Assembly (NCBI GenBank): GCA_050015095.1
Contig: JBEKCC010000003.1
Location: 62,001-126,000 of the forward strand
Length of the DNA: 64,000 bases
Reading direction: 5' to 3'
DNA from: MVRE01 sp015660965
GTDB taxonomy: Archaea; Halobacteriota; Methanomicrobia; Methanomicrobiales; Methanospirillaceae
Made by a program: the position numbers and the translations under genes
In this document: positions 8,141 to 17,039 of the stretch, one piece after another
Position numbering within the stretch: position 1 is the first letter of the stretch
Layout: each line of letters opens with the position of its first letter
The notes under the pieces: model-generated
What the model was told of the DNA's origin: nothing
Database searches by the model: none
The model's input: only the letters and a program-made list of their open reading frames with translations

Positions 8141-9145
8141 ATGGCATATCCTTTTCTTTCAAAAGATGAGCCCATTATTCTGACAGCGCAGGATGTTGTT
8201 GTAAGTGGCGTCAAGATGGAGGCGATCCTTACAAACAAACGGTTCGTTCTTCTTGAGAGTAGGGAGAATCAAATTCTTCATGAGGATATTCCGCTTGCGA
8301 CTATAAGTTCTGTAATGACTAGAGAGAACTCCCTGCGAGAAGCGTCCCTAACCCTCTTTACAACCATTCCCAACGGTGAGACAAAGCCAGTAGAGATTGT
8401 ATTTATCCAGCGACCCGGTGTTTTAAAAAAACAGGATCGCGACCGGTTGGTGACAAAACTCAAAGAATACTGCCCTTCATTAGAGACAGAGGAAATCAAT
8501 CCCAAACAACCGTTTTTGAGCCAAGGTTCGGGAACAGGTCCTGCCGCTCAATCCCCAGAACAAAAACTTACTCCTACAAGCTTATCAAAACCACCCAAGC
8601 CCCCGAGTCCTGTTGAAGCTTTTCTCGACCGGATACCTCTCATGGCGATTCCTGCTCTATTAGTCATTATCGTTGCAGTTGTTGGAGGAGCTTTTACTTA
8701 TATTCAAATATTGCACGAAAAACCAATTGATCATTCTGGTCTTGCACCCATTCACACGAACACTATACAAACAATAGCGATTCCCGCTCCAACCACTCCC
8801 CCACTAATCCAACAAAATTTCACATCACAGGTTATCCCAAGAACTATGTCACCGCTTCAGCTCACTATTCCCACAACTGGTGTCTGGGTAGCAGTGAAAT
8901 ATGTGGGGAATTTTACGGGATCGGTTGGTGCAGGTGGGATCCTGCAAGCGATTAATGCCACAGGTGACCAAGTATATCGCGTTCCTGCACATCACGATAT
9001 TGTTGACGTATCGATCATGAAGGAAGACGGTTCAGGTACGATGCTTGCTGTCGAGATCTATAATAACGGAGTGATGGTTACACGTCGCAATATGACGGCC
9101 CCTTGGGGTTTAATTGACATCCATTTAGATTTGAAGAAAATATAA
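8141..9145 (+). CDS. PH-like domain protein with one transmembrane helix and outer beta domain
   Basis: The 334-residue protein begins with a PH/GRAM-like domain (about 5-112) recognisable by MEAILTNKRFVLLES and the following strand pattern. A Pro-rich linker follows, then a transmembrane helix (about 168-190), a second Pro/Thr-rich linker and a beta-rich outer domain (about 235-334). The architecture mirrors that of the TIR and zinc-ribbon proteins upstream: a cytoplasmic module, one helix and an exported beta domain. The ATG at 8141 follows GAGGGTAAT, a good ribosome site. Function unknown. Confidence 0.75.
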   Translation: MAYPFLSKDEPIILTAQDVVVSGVKMEAILTNKRFVLLESRENQILHEDIPLATISSVMTRENSLREASLTLFTTIPNGETKPVEIVFIQRPGVLKKQDRDRLVTKLKEYCPSLETEEINPKQPFLSQGSGTGPAAQSPEQKLTPTSLSKPPKPPSPVEAFLDRIPLMAIPALLVIIVAVVGGAFTYIQILHEKPIDHSGLAPIHTNTIQTIAIPAPTTPPLIQQNFTSQVIPRTMSPLQLTIPTTGVWVAVKYVGNFTGSVGAGGILQAINATGDQVYRVPAHHDIVDVSIMKEDGSGTMLAVEIYNNGVMVTRRNMTAPWGLIDIHLDLKKI

Positions 9146-9352
9146 CTCCCCAATTCGATTTCCTATAAAAAAAATTTGCCGCACCCGCACACACTTCGGA
9201 CACAACCATCCCAAACGTTTTCTCTGTTTTTCGATTCTGATTAATTAACAAGACATTGTTTTTTATCATCTGCAAAAATATGTGGCGGGACTTATCGTTA
9301 TTCCCCCCACCTGAAAAGGTATATCAACATAAAATCTAATTTAAACGTGTTT

Positions 9353-9742
9353 ATGGATGAAAATGCAGTGTCGGAAGTACTTGCAGAGATTTTGATTGTT
9401 GCACTTGTCGTGATTATTGCCGCAATTATTGGAGCAATGGTCTTTGGTCTAGTGCCTTATCTACAAAATACAAAAGTTGTTGGTATAACTGCAACCCGGT
9501 TTAACCAAAGCAATATCACTGTTACATACAGTGGAGGTCAGAATCAAGGGGATTTATATTGGTTGAACATTTCAGTCAATGGTAATTACATTCGGTCGAT
9601 GGGTACCCTTGGAGGCACAACGCCCGTGATTGTAGGCAATTCGACACTGATTCCAGGTAGATTACCCGGTCGGGATCACGTCGTAATTGTAGGTTCATTT
9701 TCTAATGGATATCAGCAAGTGCTTATTGATACATACGTATAA
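9353..9742 (+). CDS. Archaeal type IV pilin-like protein
   Basis: The start is the ATG at 9353; a GTG two codons earlier is less likely. The product begins MDENAVSEVLAEILIVALVV, the archaeal class III signal and hydrophobic H-domain of pilins (Pilin_N, PF07790/DUF1628 type), which is cleaved and assembled by the pilus system. The mature part (about 35-130) is beta-rich with Asn/Gly/Ser, as expected for the head domain. No assembly ATPase or peptidase gene lies nearby, so it must use machinery encoded elsewhere. Confidence 0.85.
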   Translation: MDENAVSEVLAEILIVALVVIIAAIIGAMVFGLVPYLQNTKVVGITATRFNQSNITVTYSGGQNQGDLYWLNISVNGNYIRSMGTLGGTTPVIVGNSTLIPGRLPGRDHVVIVGSFSNGYQQVLIDTYV

Positions 9743-9772
9743 TTTTTCACCCCACTTTGGGAGTTATGCGAT

Positions 9773-9925
9773 TTGAGTAATGATACGAAGAATTCAAATA
9801 AAAATGCCTTAAAACAGAGAATTGAATTGGAAGATTTAGAGGACATTTCCGATTTAAAGTTAAAAGAGATTATATCGAAGATCGCCGAAGAAGAGTTAAT
9901 CGATCAATTAGGAAAAAATCAATAA
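9773..9925 (+). CDS. Possible 50-residue acidic helical protein (TTG start)
   Basis: A frame from TTG at 9773 to TAA at 9925 encodes 50 residues, LSNDTKNSNK..., with an acidic helical body (LEDLEDISDLKLKEIISK). GGGAG lies about 9 bases before the TTG. It follows the pilin gene by 30 bp on the same strand and could be co-transcribed. The composition is plausible for a small cytoplasmic protein, but the TTG start and lack of a recognised family keep confidence low. Confidence 0.4.
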   Translation: MSNDTKNSNKNALKQRIELEDLEDISDLKLKEIISKIAEEELIDQLGKNQ

Positions 9926-10048
9926 TTTACATAGTAGGGCGTTAAAAGATACATAGTTCCTTTAAACTGTTGCTGGACCGGCCATCTAAAAATATCAACT
10001 TTCACTAGTTACCCAGTGCAATTGAATTGTGGAAAAGATCAGAGATAA

Positions 10049-10713
10049 TTACCTAGTTATTTTGAGTTTATGATCTGCATCCTGAAATAGAATATCGGCT
10101 TTTGTTGTGTCAGCAGATATAACAACACCATTCGGAAAATCAAGGGATGTTACGATTTTTCCTAACCAACTGGATATGAGAGGAAATACCGCGATATCCT
10201 GAGTGACAATAATCAGCATATCCCCAGAACGAATGACCGAATAGTTTAGAACGGTCTTGAGTATTTTTTCAGCATACTGATCCGGACCCCAAAGAATACC
10301 AAGAGAAATGTTCCCTTCCATCCAATTCTTCATCACTTGCGAATACCCCCGTTCTTCCCGAAGAGCGATGTACGTGTTCATATCAATAATGGGGTTATAA
10401 ACTCATGTGCATAACCGAGATCCGTTGAGAGAATTGCGGAAGAATACCCCCCTCGTATAGCTCGTGCGGTCATTTCGCATCTTTTGACACTATTATAACT
10501 AAGGAAAATTCGTTTGTTTGGACTGATTTGTCGTAGGGATGCTCCGAATTCACGAGCCATTCTAATACCTTCCGGTGTAATTTCCACCGCTTCTCGTAGA
10601 TGGTCAGGAATTCCTTGAAATGATGGTCGTTTCGAATGCCGAATGAGAGCAACGATCCGAGCATTTTCCGAAACATCTTTTAACAGATTTAAGATGTATT
10701 TGCAGAAGATCAT
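10049..10713 (-). pseudogene. Histidine phosphatase (phosphoglycerate mutase/SixA-like), split by a frameshift
   Basis: Two overlapping frames together form one histidine phosphatase. The first (10378-10713) carries the catalytic N-terminal motif ALIRHSKRPSF and helix ITPEGIRMAREFGASL. The second (10049-10381) carries the C-terminal half, including LREERGYSQVMKNW and the core strand MLIIVTQDIAVFPL. The frames meet at 10378-10381 (ATGA). Adding one C to the run of four C in AACCCCATT would join them into one frame reading EFITPIIDMNTYIALREE. It is a one-base frameshift, a sequencing error, or a translationally coupled split gene. In the second motif the usual His is Gln (TQDIA), so activity is doubtful. 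Confidence 0.7.
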
Positions 10714-10963
10714 TCACAACCCCAATTATTGGTATCGGAACCCTATTACAAGTTTACGATTGTGGATAACCGTGCTTATACATCACTGTCATGCATACGG
10801 CTTTTAAACCTGGGTTATTTTTAAAAATTCACCTGTTTAATTATTAACAATCGATGTTATGATCTTAGACGTTCACTTTTTATTAAATTCTTCAATTTAT
10901 CCGTACTTTCAAATTAGAGATATGATCGTATGACGTGTCCCATTTTTTCATGTAAATACGATA

Positions 10964-11752
10964 TTATGAAACTAGTGCATTCATTTGAGCCAAAATATCA
11001 GATAGATTTCTATTTTCAGTTGAAAGCGCTGACGATAGCTGATTCACTTCTCCGAGCAAAATACCAACTTGAATCGCTTCAGCATCCATTGACTTTTTAT
11101 AATTCTGTCCGTCTTGGGTGATGGGTTTACCAACATAATTACTGTTGTAATAATTGACCATTTGTTGATAATTTGCTCTTTGAGAGTTGTATAGAGCAAC
11201 TTTTTGGTTATATTCATCTTTTAAATTGTTAATTTTAACAACTTCGTCATTGTAATTTGTTTCAAGAGTTAAATAGGACTTAAATTGTTTTGGTGTGATG
11301 AAGCCCCACCCCTTATAATAGCGGGAATTATCTTGAACCGCGTAGCCACCGGTTGTTTCTAAAGCTAACCACGAATTTGAAGCCACTTCAGCAAGAATCC
11401 ATGCATGATCTGCTTCACTTATGTTCGAAATGTCTTTGTTTACATTACCAACTTCAATTTTGGAGTTAATGCCTTTTGTCTTTAAAATATCCCAGACATC
11501 ACTTGCCATATCTCCGCAAACGTAAATATTATTGGCAAAATAGGTGTGGTCTTTGTGATAATCTGCGATGACTTCTTTAGCTATTCGAATATTTTGTTCT
11601 TTTTGAGTTTCGAATGATAATGGCGTAACATATGTTGGTGTCGCATAATTCTGTGATGGAGTGTTATACTGATCATTACTTGTATTGTTGACACAGCCTA
11701 CAATGAGAATCAAGAATAATAATAAAAGTAAAAATGAAAGCGAATTTTTCAT
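10964..11752 (-). CDS. Lipoprotein with transglutaminase-like cysteine-hydrolase domain
   Basis: The 262-residue product has a lipoprotein signal (LILIVGC). After a Thr/Pro-rich stretch comes a transglutaminase-like core with the expected triad order: Cys in YVCGDMASDVWDILKTKGI (near 79), His in ADHAWILAEV, and an acidic residue in LALETTGGYA. This resembles the minimal exported transglutaminase-like domains of methanogens, whose substrates are unknown. The C-terminal 80 residues form a coiled-coil (LKDEYNQKVALYNSQRANY). A partial DUF61-like gene lies upstream. Confidence 0.7.
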   Translation of the reverse strand: MKNSLSFLLLLLFLILIVGCVNNTSNDQYNTPSQNYATPTYVTPLSFETQKEQNIRIAKEVIADYHKDHTYFANNIYVCGDMASDVWDILKTKGINSKIEVGNVNKDISNISEADHAWILAEVASNSWLALETTGGYAVQDNSRYYKGWGFITPKQFKSYLTLETNYNDEVVKINNLKDEYNQKVALYNSQRANYQQMVNYYNSNYVGKPITQDGQNYKKSMDAEAIQVGILLGEVNQLSSALSTENRNLSDILAQMNALVS

Positions 11753-11786
11753 TGGATTGATCCTTATTGATTTGCATAATTATATT

Positions 11787-11975
11787 TTAAAGAATTAAAG
11801 TTGTTGATACCGTTTCCAGGATCGGCAATTTCAACCAGAAATGCAATTCTGCAAGTAACTTCTTTCCTAGTGTTGCGGTCACATGTTTTTCGAAATGGTA
11901 GATCTGTCCTGACCTTGTTCTTGCTATGGGAGTTTCTTCAGTAAGTAGAACCGACAGACGTTTCCGGTCATTCAC
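11787..11975 (-). pseudogene. Truncated DUF61-like protein
   Basis: A 62-residue frame starting with GTG at 11975 reads RKRLSVLLTEETPIARTRSG, then HFEK and LKLPILETVSTTL. This resembles the middle part of archaeal DUF61 proteins (PF01886), which continue with a further conserved C-terminal section that is absent here: the frame ends seven residues after LKLPILE. It is therefore probably a decayed remnant. The similarity is judged by eye and is moderate. Confidence 0.4.
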
Positions 11976-12058
11976 TATCCCCTACCATAATAAATATCTT
12001 CAAAATTTTTTGAAGTTATAGGCATTTATTTAAAATTTAAAATGAAACCGTAAACTCT

Positions 12059-12550
12059 ATGAAATCACATCTTCACGTTCAACGACACATTCTCCCAACA
12101 ATCTGCCTTATAACAGCGTTAATAATGATGTTACTTGCGTGTGGCTGTACGCAGCAATCCGCAGGGTCTTCAACCTCAATATCTCCTGTAACGATGACAA
12201 CTCAATCTCTTGATCAAGGAAAGCAGATGGTAACGTTCAATGAGGCAAACGACGGATCAACAGTCAATGTTAGCTGGACATCAAAGTTTGCTGTCACACT
12301 CGAAGAGAATCCAACAACGGGTTATTCATGGAATATGACGCTGTCTCCTGGACTTGAGCTTGTCTCAAACAATTACATTGAAAAAACCCATGCCGCCGGA
12401 ATGGTAGGTGTTGGAGGGACGCGTACTTGGATCATACAGGCAAACGACATCGGGAGCCAGAAAGTTACTGCAATCTATAAACGCCCGTGGGAAGCTACAA
12501 CCGGCAACGAAAAGCCCTATTCGTTGACCGTGAATGTCATCAAACTCTGA
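12059..12550 (+). CDS. Chagasin-family (I42) cysteine-protease inhibitor, lipoprotein
   Basis: The 163-residue protein has a signal peptide with lipobox LLACGC, a Ser/Thr-rich linker, and a chagasin/I42 inhibitor domain (about 60-163). The three inhibitory loops are visible: NPTTGYSW, GVGGTRTW (loop 4 region) and YKRPWE. The family blocks papain-like cysteine proteases by wedging these loops into the active site. Its target is unknown; the nearby exported transglutaminase-like protein has a papain-type fold, but a link is only speculation. The gene is transcribed alone. Confidence 0.88.
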   Translation: MKSHLHVQRHILPTICLITALIMMLLACGCTQQSAGSSTSISPVTMTTQSLDQGKQMVTFNEANDGSTVNVSWTSKFAVTLEENPTTGYSWNMTLSPGLELVSNNYIEKTHAAGMVGVGGTRTWIIQANDIGSQKVTAIYKRPWEATTGNEKPYSLTVNVIKL

Positions 12551-12672
12551 AATTAAAGCGAACTGGTGATATTGACATTCATCATCACTGATTTTCTTGT
12601 AGAGAATTCTCTTTCTCTTTATATCATGAAAAGAATCTTTATGATATTTTAAAAAAGTTGCCGGAAAATGAA

Positions 12673-12942
12673 TCAGGTTGTATCCTTTTTTCCAGAAAGA
12701 ATTTTCTTGGTCATAGTCATTATCCATTGACGGTTCAGGAACAAATGAACAGCCACAAAAACGCCAAGAGCGAGACCAGACCAATCATGAATGTCACTGA
12801 TGAACGCCATCGGAAGTGGCAGTTCGTACAATCCCAGCATCCGCTGGAACAAACTGAATTTGAAAAGCCCGGTTACAAAACTGACGAGAAATGTGATACC
12901 CATTCCGAGATCAACACACCATTTGACGATTACTATCTGCAC
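12673..12942 (-). CDS. DUF4405-type membrane protein
   Basis: The 89-residue protein has three hydrophobic segments and the pattern KWCVDLGMGITFLVSFVTGL, LPLPMAF..IHDWSG and VHLFLNRQWI. This is typical of DUF4405 (PF14358) proteins, which resemble cytochrome b-type helices with paired histidines (here in IHDW and VHLF). A haem role is possible but not shown. It is a monocistronic gene facing away from the DUF2892 gene at 13056. Confidence 0.75.
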   Translation of the reverse strand: MQIVIVKWCVDLGMGITFLVSFVTGLFKFSLFQRMLGLYELPLPMAFISDIHDWSGLALGVFVAVHLFLNRQWIMTMTKKILSGKKDTT

Positions 12943-13055
12943 ACGACCACACTATATCCTATTACCTGAGATTGAGTTCCAGGATAAAGGATTTTTGGAA
13001 ACGGCAATATACTAATATATAATTATTGAACGAGTATTTGGTGAGGAGGGAGGTC

Positions 13056-13271
13056 ATGAAATTCGGTGAAAATAATGTTGCTATGGCGGATCGAACTATT
13101 AGGATTGCCATTGCAGTGATCCTCTTTGCATTTATCGTTTTAAAAGACGTTAAAGGCTGGTTAGTATACCTTGTATTTATTATCGGGCTCATTTTCTTGA
13201 TAACCGGTCTTGTAGGAACCTGTCCGCTGTATTCGATGTTCGGTATTGGCACAGCACCTAAGAAAAAGTAA
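13056..13271 (+). CDS. DUF2892 (YgaP-like) two-helix membrane protein
   Basis: The start is the ATG at 13056, preceded by GGAGGGAGGT; the frame extends 10 codons upstream without such a site. The 71-residue product begins MKFGENNVAMADRTIRIAIA and ends TCPLYSMFGIGTAPKKK. Both are hallmarks of the DUF2892 transmembrane domain, also found at the end of YgaP rhodaneses. Two membrane helices are predicted. Function unknown. Confidence 0.85.
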   Translation: MKFGENNVAMADRTIRIAIAVILFAFIVLKDVKGWLVYLVFIIGLIFLITGLVGTCPLYSMFGIGTAPKKK

Positions 13272-13320
13272 TCGAAAAATTTTCCTTTTTTAGTCAATTG
13301 ACATAAAACCAAAAGAGGGG

Positions 13321-14736
13321 TTATGCACACTTAACGTCCTTAATAATGGCACTGATAACCATCGCAACAATGCAGAATATGATGCCGAAAAGGAACGCAG
13401 CATGGAAACCTGCGGTAAGAATCTCCGGTGTATAATTGATTGTATGGAGTCGTGCAGCTTTACTAAGAATGACCTGAACGGCAACTGTACCGAAGATCGC
13501 AACGCCCACTACTGATCCGGTGTTGCGTATCGTCATCATCACGCTGGAAACTCCACCCTCACCTTCCTTTTCACAAGAACCAAGGATTGCACTCATATTC
13601 GGTGGGAAGAACAACCCCATCGCAACCCCAAGAAGTGCAAGAGCACCAACAATGAATGCGAGGCTTGAGGTTTGGGAAAAGAGCGATAAAAGATAGAGTG
13701 CTACTGCAGCAAGTACAGCGGCGGATGTTGTTAGAATACGCGATCCAATTCGATCTGAAAGAGCCCCAGAAATTGGGCCAATCACCATCAATGCAATTGC
13801 AGGAATCGCGAGATAGAGACCGGCGATCTCAGTCGAGATCCCCTGCACCCTCTCAAAGAAGAACGGTAAAAGAAACTCTCCACCATTAAAGACCAGCATA
13901 AAAATCCCTCCGGCCATACTGCCGAGCACAAAGTTTCTGATTGTAAACAGACGCATATCGATGAGCGGAGATGTACATCGCCGCTCGTGGAAAATACCAA
14001 GGATCCAGAACACCGCAGAAGCCGCGAAAGAACCAAGGATAATCGGCGAAGTCCATCCATAGTCAATTCCCTTGTTAAGCGGGAAGAGAAGTGTTACGAG
14101 AGCAAGGAGGAAGAGGACTGCCCCAATAGCATCAAAATGTTCGGTTTTCTGGGATGGCTTATCAACTGGAAGGAACCGTGTTGCGAAAAAGACTGCCACA
14201 ATCCCTACAGGTACATTGATAAAGAAAATCCAGTGCCAGCTTAGGTATTTAGTGATGATCCCACCAAGAATAGGTCCAGCAGCAATACCGAGCGAAACGA
14301 TGGTTGCAAGAACGCCGAGCGCTCTCCCTCTTTTTTCCGACGGTAGGTAAACTATAATCATTGCAGGAGCAAGTGCTTCAAGTGCTGCAGCCCCGATTCC
14401 CTGGAACACGCGGAAGGCGATCAAATGTTCAATGGACATAGAAAGACCACAGAGGAGGGATCCTAACGTGAAGACAACAAAACCAGCAACAAACACCCTT
14501 CGGAATCCTTTCATGTCACCTAATTTACCGAATAAAAGTAGACATCCTGCTAGGATAAGGAGATACGCCATGATAACCCAGGATACCACCCCGATATCGA
14601 TATCGAAATATTCAGCAATCGTTGGAAGGGAAATATTGACAATTGTCGAATCAAGTGATGCCATAAACACCGCAAACGCGATGATGGCAAGGATGGTACG
14701 ATTGTCACGTACGGAAGATTCCAAACCCGGGGGCAT
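13321..14736 (-). CDS. MFS multidrug efflux transporter, DHA2 (14-helix, EmrB/QacA) family
   Basis: I place the start at 14736 (MPPGLESS); 22 further upstream codons lack family similarity. The 471-residue product shows the DHA2 hallmarks: motif D1 around MASLDSTIVNISLPTIAEYF, motif A LFGKLGDMKGFRRVF, and motif C GIAAGPILGGIIT in helix 5, with about 14 hydrophobic segments. The family exports drugs and other lipophilic cations by proton antiport. No regulator lies beside it. A fragment of a similar transporter is at 26555-26775. Confidence 0.9.
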   Translation of the reverse strand: MPPGLESSVRDNRTILAIIAFAVFMASLDSTIVNISLPTIAEYFDIDIGVVSWVIMAYLLILAGCLLLFGKLGDMKGFRRVFVAGFVVFTLGSLLCGLSMSIEHLIAFRVFQGIGAAALEALAPAMIIVYLPSEKRGRALGVLATIVSLGIAAGPILGGIITKYLSWHWIFFINVPVGIVAVFFATRFLPVDKPSQKTEHFDAIGAVLFLLALVTLLFPLNKGIDYGWTSPIILGSFAASAVFWILGIFHERRCTSPLIDMRLFTIRNFVLGSMAGGIFMLVFNGGEFLLPFFFERVQGISTEIAGLYLAIPAIALMVIGPISGALSDRIGSRILTTSAAVLAAVALYLLSLFSQTSSLAFIVGALALLGVAMGLFFPPNMSAILGSCEKEGEGGVSSVMMTIRNTGSVVGVAIFGTVAVQVILSKAARLHTINYTPEILTAGFHAAFLFGIIFCIVAMVISAIIKDVKCA

Positions 14737-14912
14737 GTCAATTGTGTTGATGTAAAACGGTATTATACATTTCTTGTTGTAATTCTGGTACAACAACAAC
14801 AAATTTACACAATCTGCTTATCGCTAATGCGAATTGAGGCTAAAAAAAAGATACAATAGAGAGGAGAGGGGTGTTTGCGCATAATCACTGTTCAAAGAAC
14901 TTAGAAAAATAA

Positions 14913-15317
14913 TTAGAGGAGTTTCTTACCTGCAGTCGGACCAGGCTTGCATTCGAAAACCTCTGTAATCTTAACAATAACTAACGATCGTGCGGGAAGC
15001 GCCGGGTTCTTCACATTGAGTTTCGCCTTCATCTCATCGAATTCCTTCCCACTTGTTTTGACGCTAGCGGTTCCCTTAATCTGATAGCACCCTTTAACTT
15101 CGGGTCCCCAAACATAGAATGCGATTTTTGGATTGGCCTTCAAATTGGCAAGAGTTTTGTTCATGAAATTATCTGTTATCCAGATCGTATCATCACTCAC
15201 CAGCTCAATAACCCCAATTGGGATAACGTTCGGAGTTCCATCTTTTGCAGCTGTTGCAACAGGAAAAATTTTCATCTTTCCAAATGCTTCCTTAATCTCT
15301 TGGGTCAACTTCACCAT
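14913..15317 (-). CDS. Pyridoxamine 5'-phosphate oxidase-like FMN-binding protein
   Basis: The 134-residue protein matches the split-barrel flavin family: PVATAAKDGTPNVIPIG, then DDTIWITDNFMNKTLANLK and IAFYVWG. These form the FMN-binding barrel edge. The closing LVIVKITEVFECKPGPTAGK is typical of archaeal members. Substrate unknown; true pyridoxamine oxidase activity is unlikely for such short proteins. It is a single gene with a TATA-like element just upstream. Confidence 0.85.
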   Translation of the reverse strand: MVKLTQEIKEAFGKMKIFPVATAAKDGTPNVIPIGVIELVSDDTIWITDNFMNKTLANLKANPKIAFYVWGPEVKGCYQIKGTASVKTSGKEFDEMKAKLNVKNPALPARSLVIVKITEVFECKPGPTAGKKLL

Positions 15318-15388
15318 ACTAAATTCACCTAATTATCCTACCAAATTGTAGGTGTATATACTTTAGTCTATTATCCATTTTCCATTCT

Positions 15389-16882
15389 TTAATGGTCGGA
15401 AATTTCATGACAGACCATGAATATTACATCACGTTTTACTTGATGGATGATATGTGCATATATTTTAACTGGAATCTTCTTTTGAGATTTGGTGTTAAAT
15501 ATTGTCTCAACTGAGAATTCAGCCCTTTTATCACAATTTTCTTTCATATTTGCAACAATGTTTTCCGTATCTGTAGCGAACATTGTACCGAATAAACTCC
15601 GCAAGGGGAGGTTGAGTAAATCCTCTCGTGTGTAGCCCAATATTGTACAGGCTATATCATTAACTTCTATTATGGATTCTGGGTTGTCACCTTCAGGAAG
15701 AGAGAAGATAAAAATCATATCGATACTGTGCTTGAATAAAATTTTATATTGATCTTCACTTTGCATCATACATGTTTTTACTTCCGTCAAAGCCTTTTCC
15801 AGTTCATTTATCATCCAATTGATAGATCGACCCAAGTGCCCAATCTCGTCATCTCCACCTGGTGTCACTCTCATGGAAAAGTCACCAGCTACCGCCACAC
15901 CACTTATCTCGCTACTCAAAAAAGCAATGCGAGAAAGTGTGGTGCTTTCTATCAATAAGAGAATTACAACACCATATGACAGGCAGGCAATAAACAGAAT
16001 GGTAATAAAATAGTTTGTAGTCAATTTTCCTTGGTTGTAAATATCTCGTGGAACAATTATCCGCAGAATTAAAGCCGGGGAATTAAAAACATCGTTCACT
16101 CTTGCATAGGATGCAATTGATGTATCGTTTACAGGAATTATAAACTGAGGGGCGTTGTATTCAAAATTATCTTCGCTTACTGCTTTTAGAAAATACGGTT
16201 CCCCTTTTGGGATTTGATTTTTCGCATCAATAATGTCACTTGGATTATTGGGATCGTTGATTTCAAATTTTTCAACGGGTAGGTTTGTCAGTAAACTAAG
16301 GTGCTCTATTACTTGCCGGTCGAAATACCTGCCCATAAGAATGCTGCCAAGTACAGGTCCTTTATTTTCGTTTGCGTGAATCTGTCGCATCGTAATGAGC
16401 ATTGGGCCATCAGAGAGAGATAAAATACCAGTTAAGCCATTGGTATCAGTACTTTCATACAATCTATTTTTCGGAGTGATGTATGTAAGCAGACTTTTTG
16501 GAAGTGGAATCTCTTGGTGAAGGTTAAGGTCATACATCTTTCCAGCGATAAGATTCCCTGAGGGATCAAAAAAAAGAATAGTGTTGAACTGCATTCGTTC
16601 AAAATTACTGTTATCGAGTAATGCATTCGCTGTGGAATTATTTGGAGTGGGAAAAAAAGCGTGCACAGACTCCTTGTTCGTCCATTCACTTGTCATTGTG
16701 TTCATAAGGAGCAAATCGTTGCTCAAAGCGGTTATGACTCGATTCATATTATTTTCTGCACCTTTCTTTTCAAGGTCATTAAACCCTCCAATAACAATGA
16801 CCTCAGACACAACGATAAGAACGAGGAGTAACCCAATAAGTGTAACACCGACGATAATTGCAGTCTTCTTACGGATATCCAT
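15389..16882 (-). CDS. Membrane receptor CHASE4-HAMP-PAS without output domain
   Basis: The start is the ATG at 16882 (MDIRKKTAII), five codons after an in-frame GTG. The product has a first membrane helix (about 8-30), a CHASE4-like outer domain (about 45-290), a second helix (about 293-318), HAMP (about 325-375, GGDDEIGHLGRSINWMI), and a PAS domain (about 385-495, EVNDIACTILGYTREDLLNL). It stops directly after the PAS. No kinase, cyclase or MCP domain follows and none lies next to it, which is odd for this layout. It may be truncated or may signal through a partner. Confidence 0.82.
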   Translation of the reverse strand: MDIRKKTAIIVGVTLIGLLLVLIVVSEVIVIGGFNDLEKKGAENNMNRVITALSNDLLLMNTMTSEWTNKESVHAFFPTPNNSTANALLDNSNFERMQFNTILFFDPSGNLIAGKMYDLNLHQEIPLPKSLLTYITPKNRLYESTDTNGLTGILSLSDGPMLITMRQIHANENKGPVLGSILMGRYFDRQVIEHLSLLTNLPVEKFEINDPNNPSDIIDAKNQIPKGEPYFLKAVSEDNFEYNAPQFIIPVNDTSIASYARVNDVFNSPALILRIIVPRDIYNQGKLTTNYFITILFIACLSYGVVILLLIESTTLSRIAFLSSEISGVAVAGDFSMRVTPGGDDEIGHLGRSINWMINELEKALTEVKTCMMQSEDQYKILFKHSIDMIFIFSLPEGDNPESIIEVNDIACTILGYTREDLLNLPLRSLFGTMFATDTENIVANMKENCDKRAEFSVETIFNTKSQKKIPVKIYAHIIHQVKRDVIFMVCHEISDH

Positions 16883-17039
16883 ATTGATCAATGCCACCCA
16901 CTAACGCATCTTAGAATATTCTTGTAATTTTTTAACAAGCGATTAATAATTATAAATATATTGATCGCATCTTCAAACCGATTTTACAACAGATTGGGCA
17001 AAAGAATAATTGAAGAATTCTATGTTCGTCCACTAAAAT

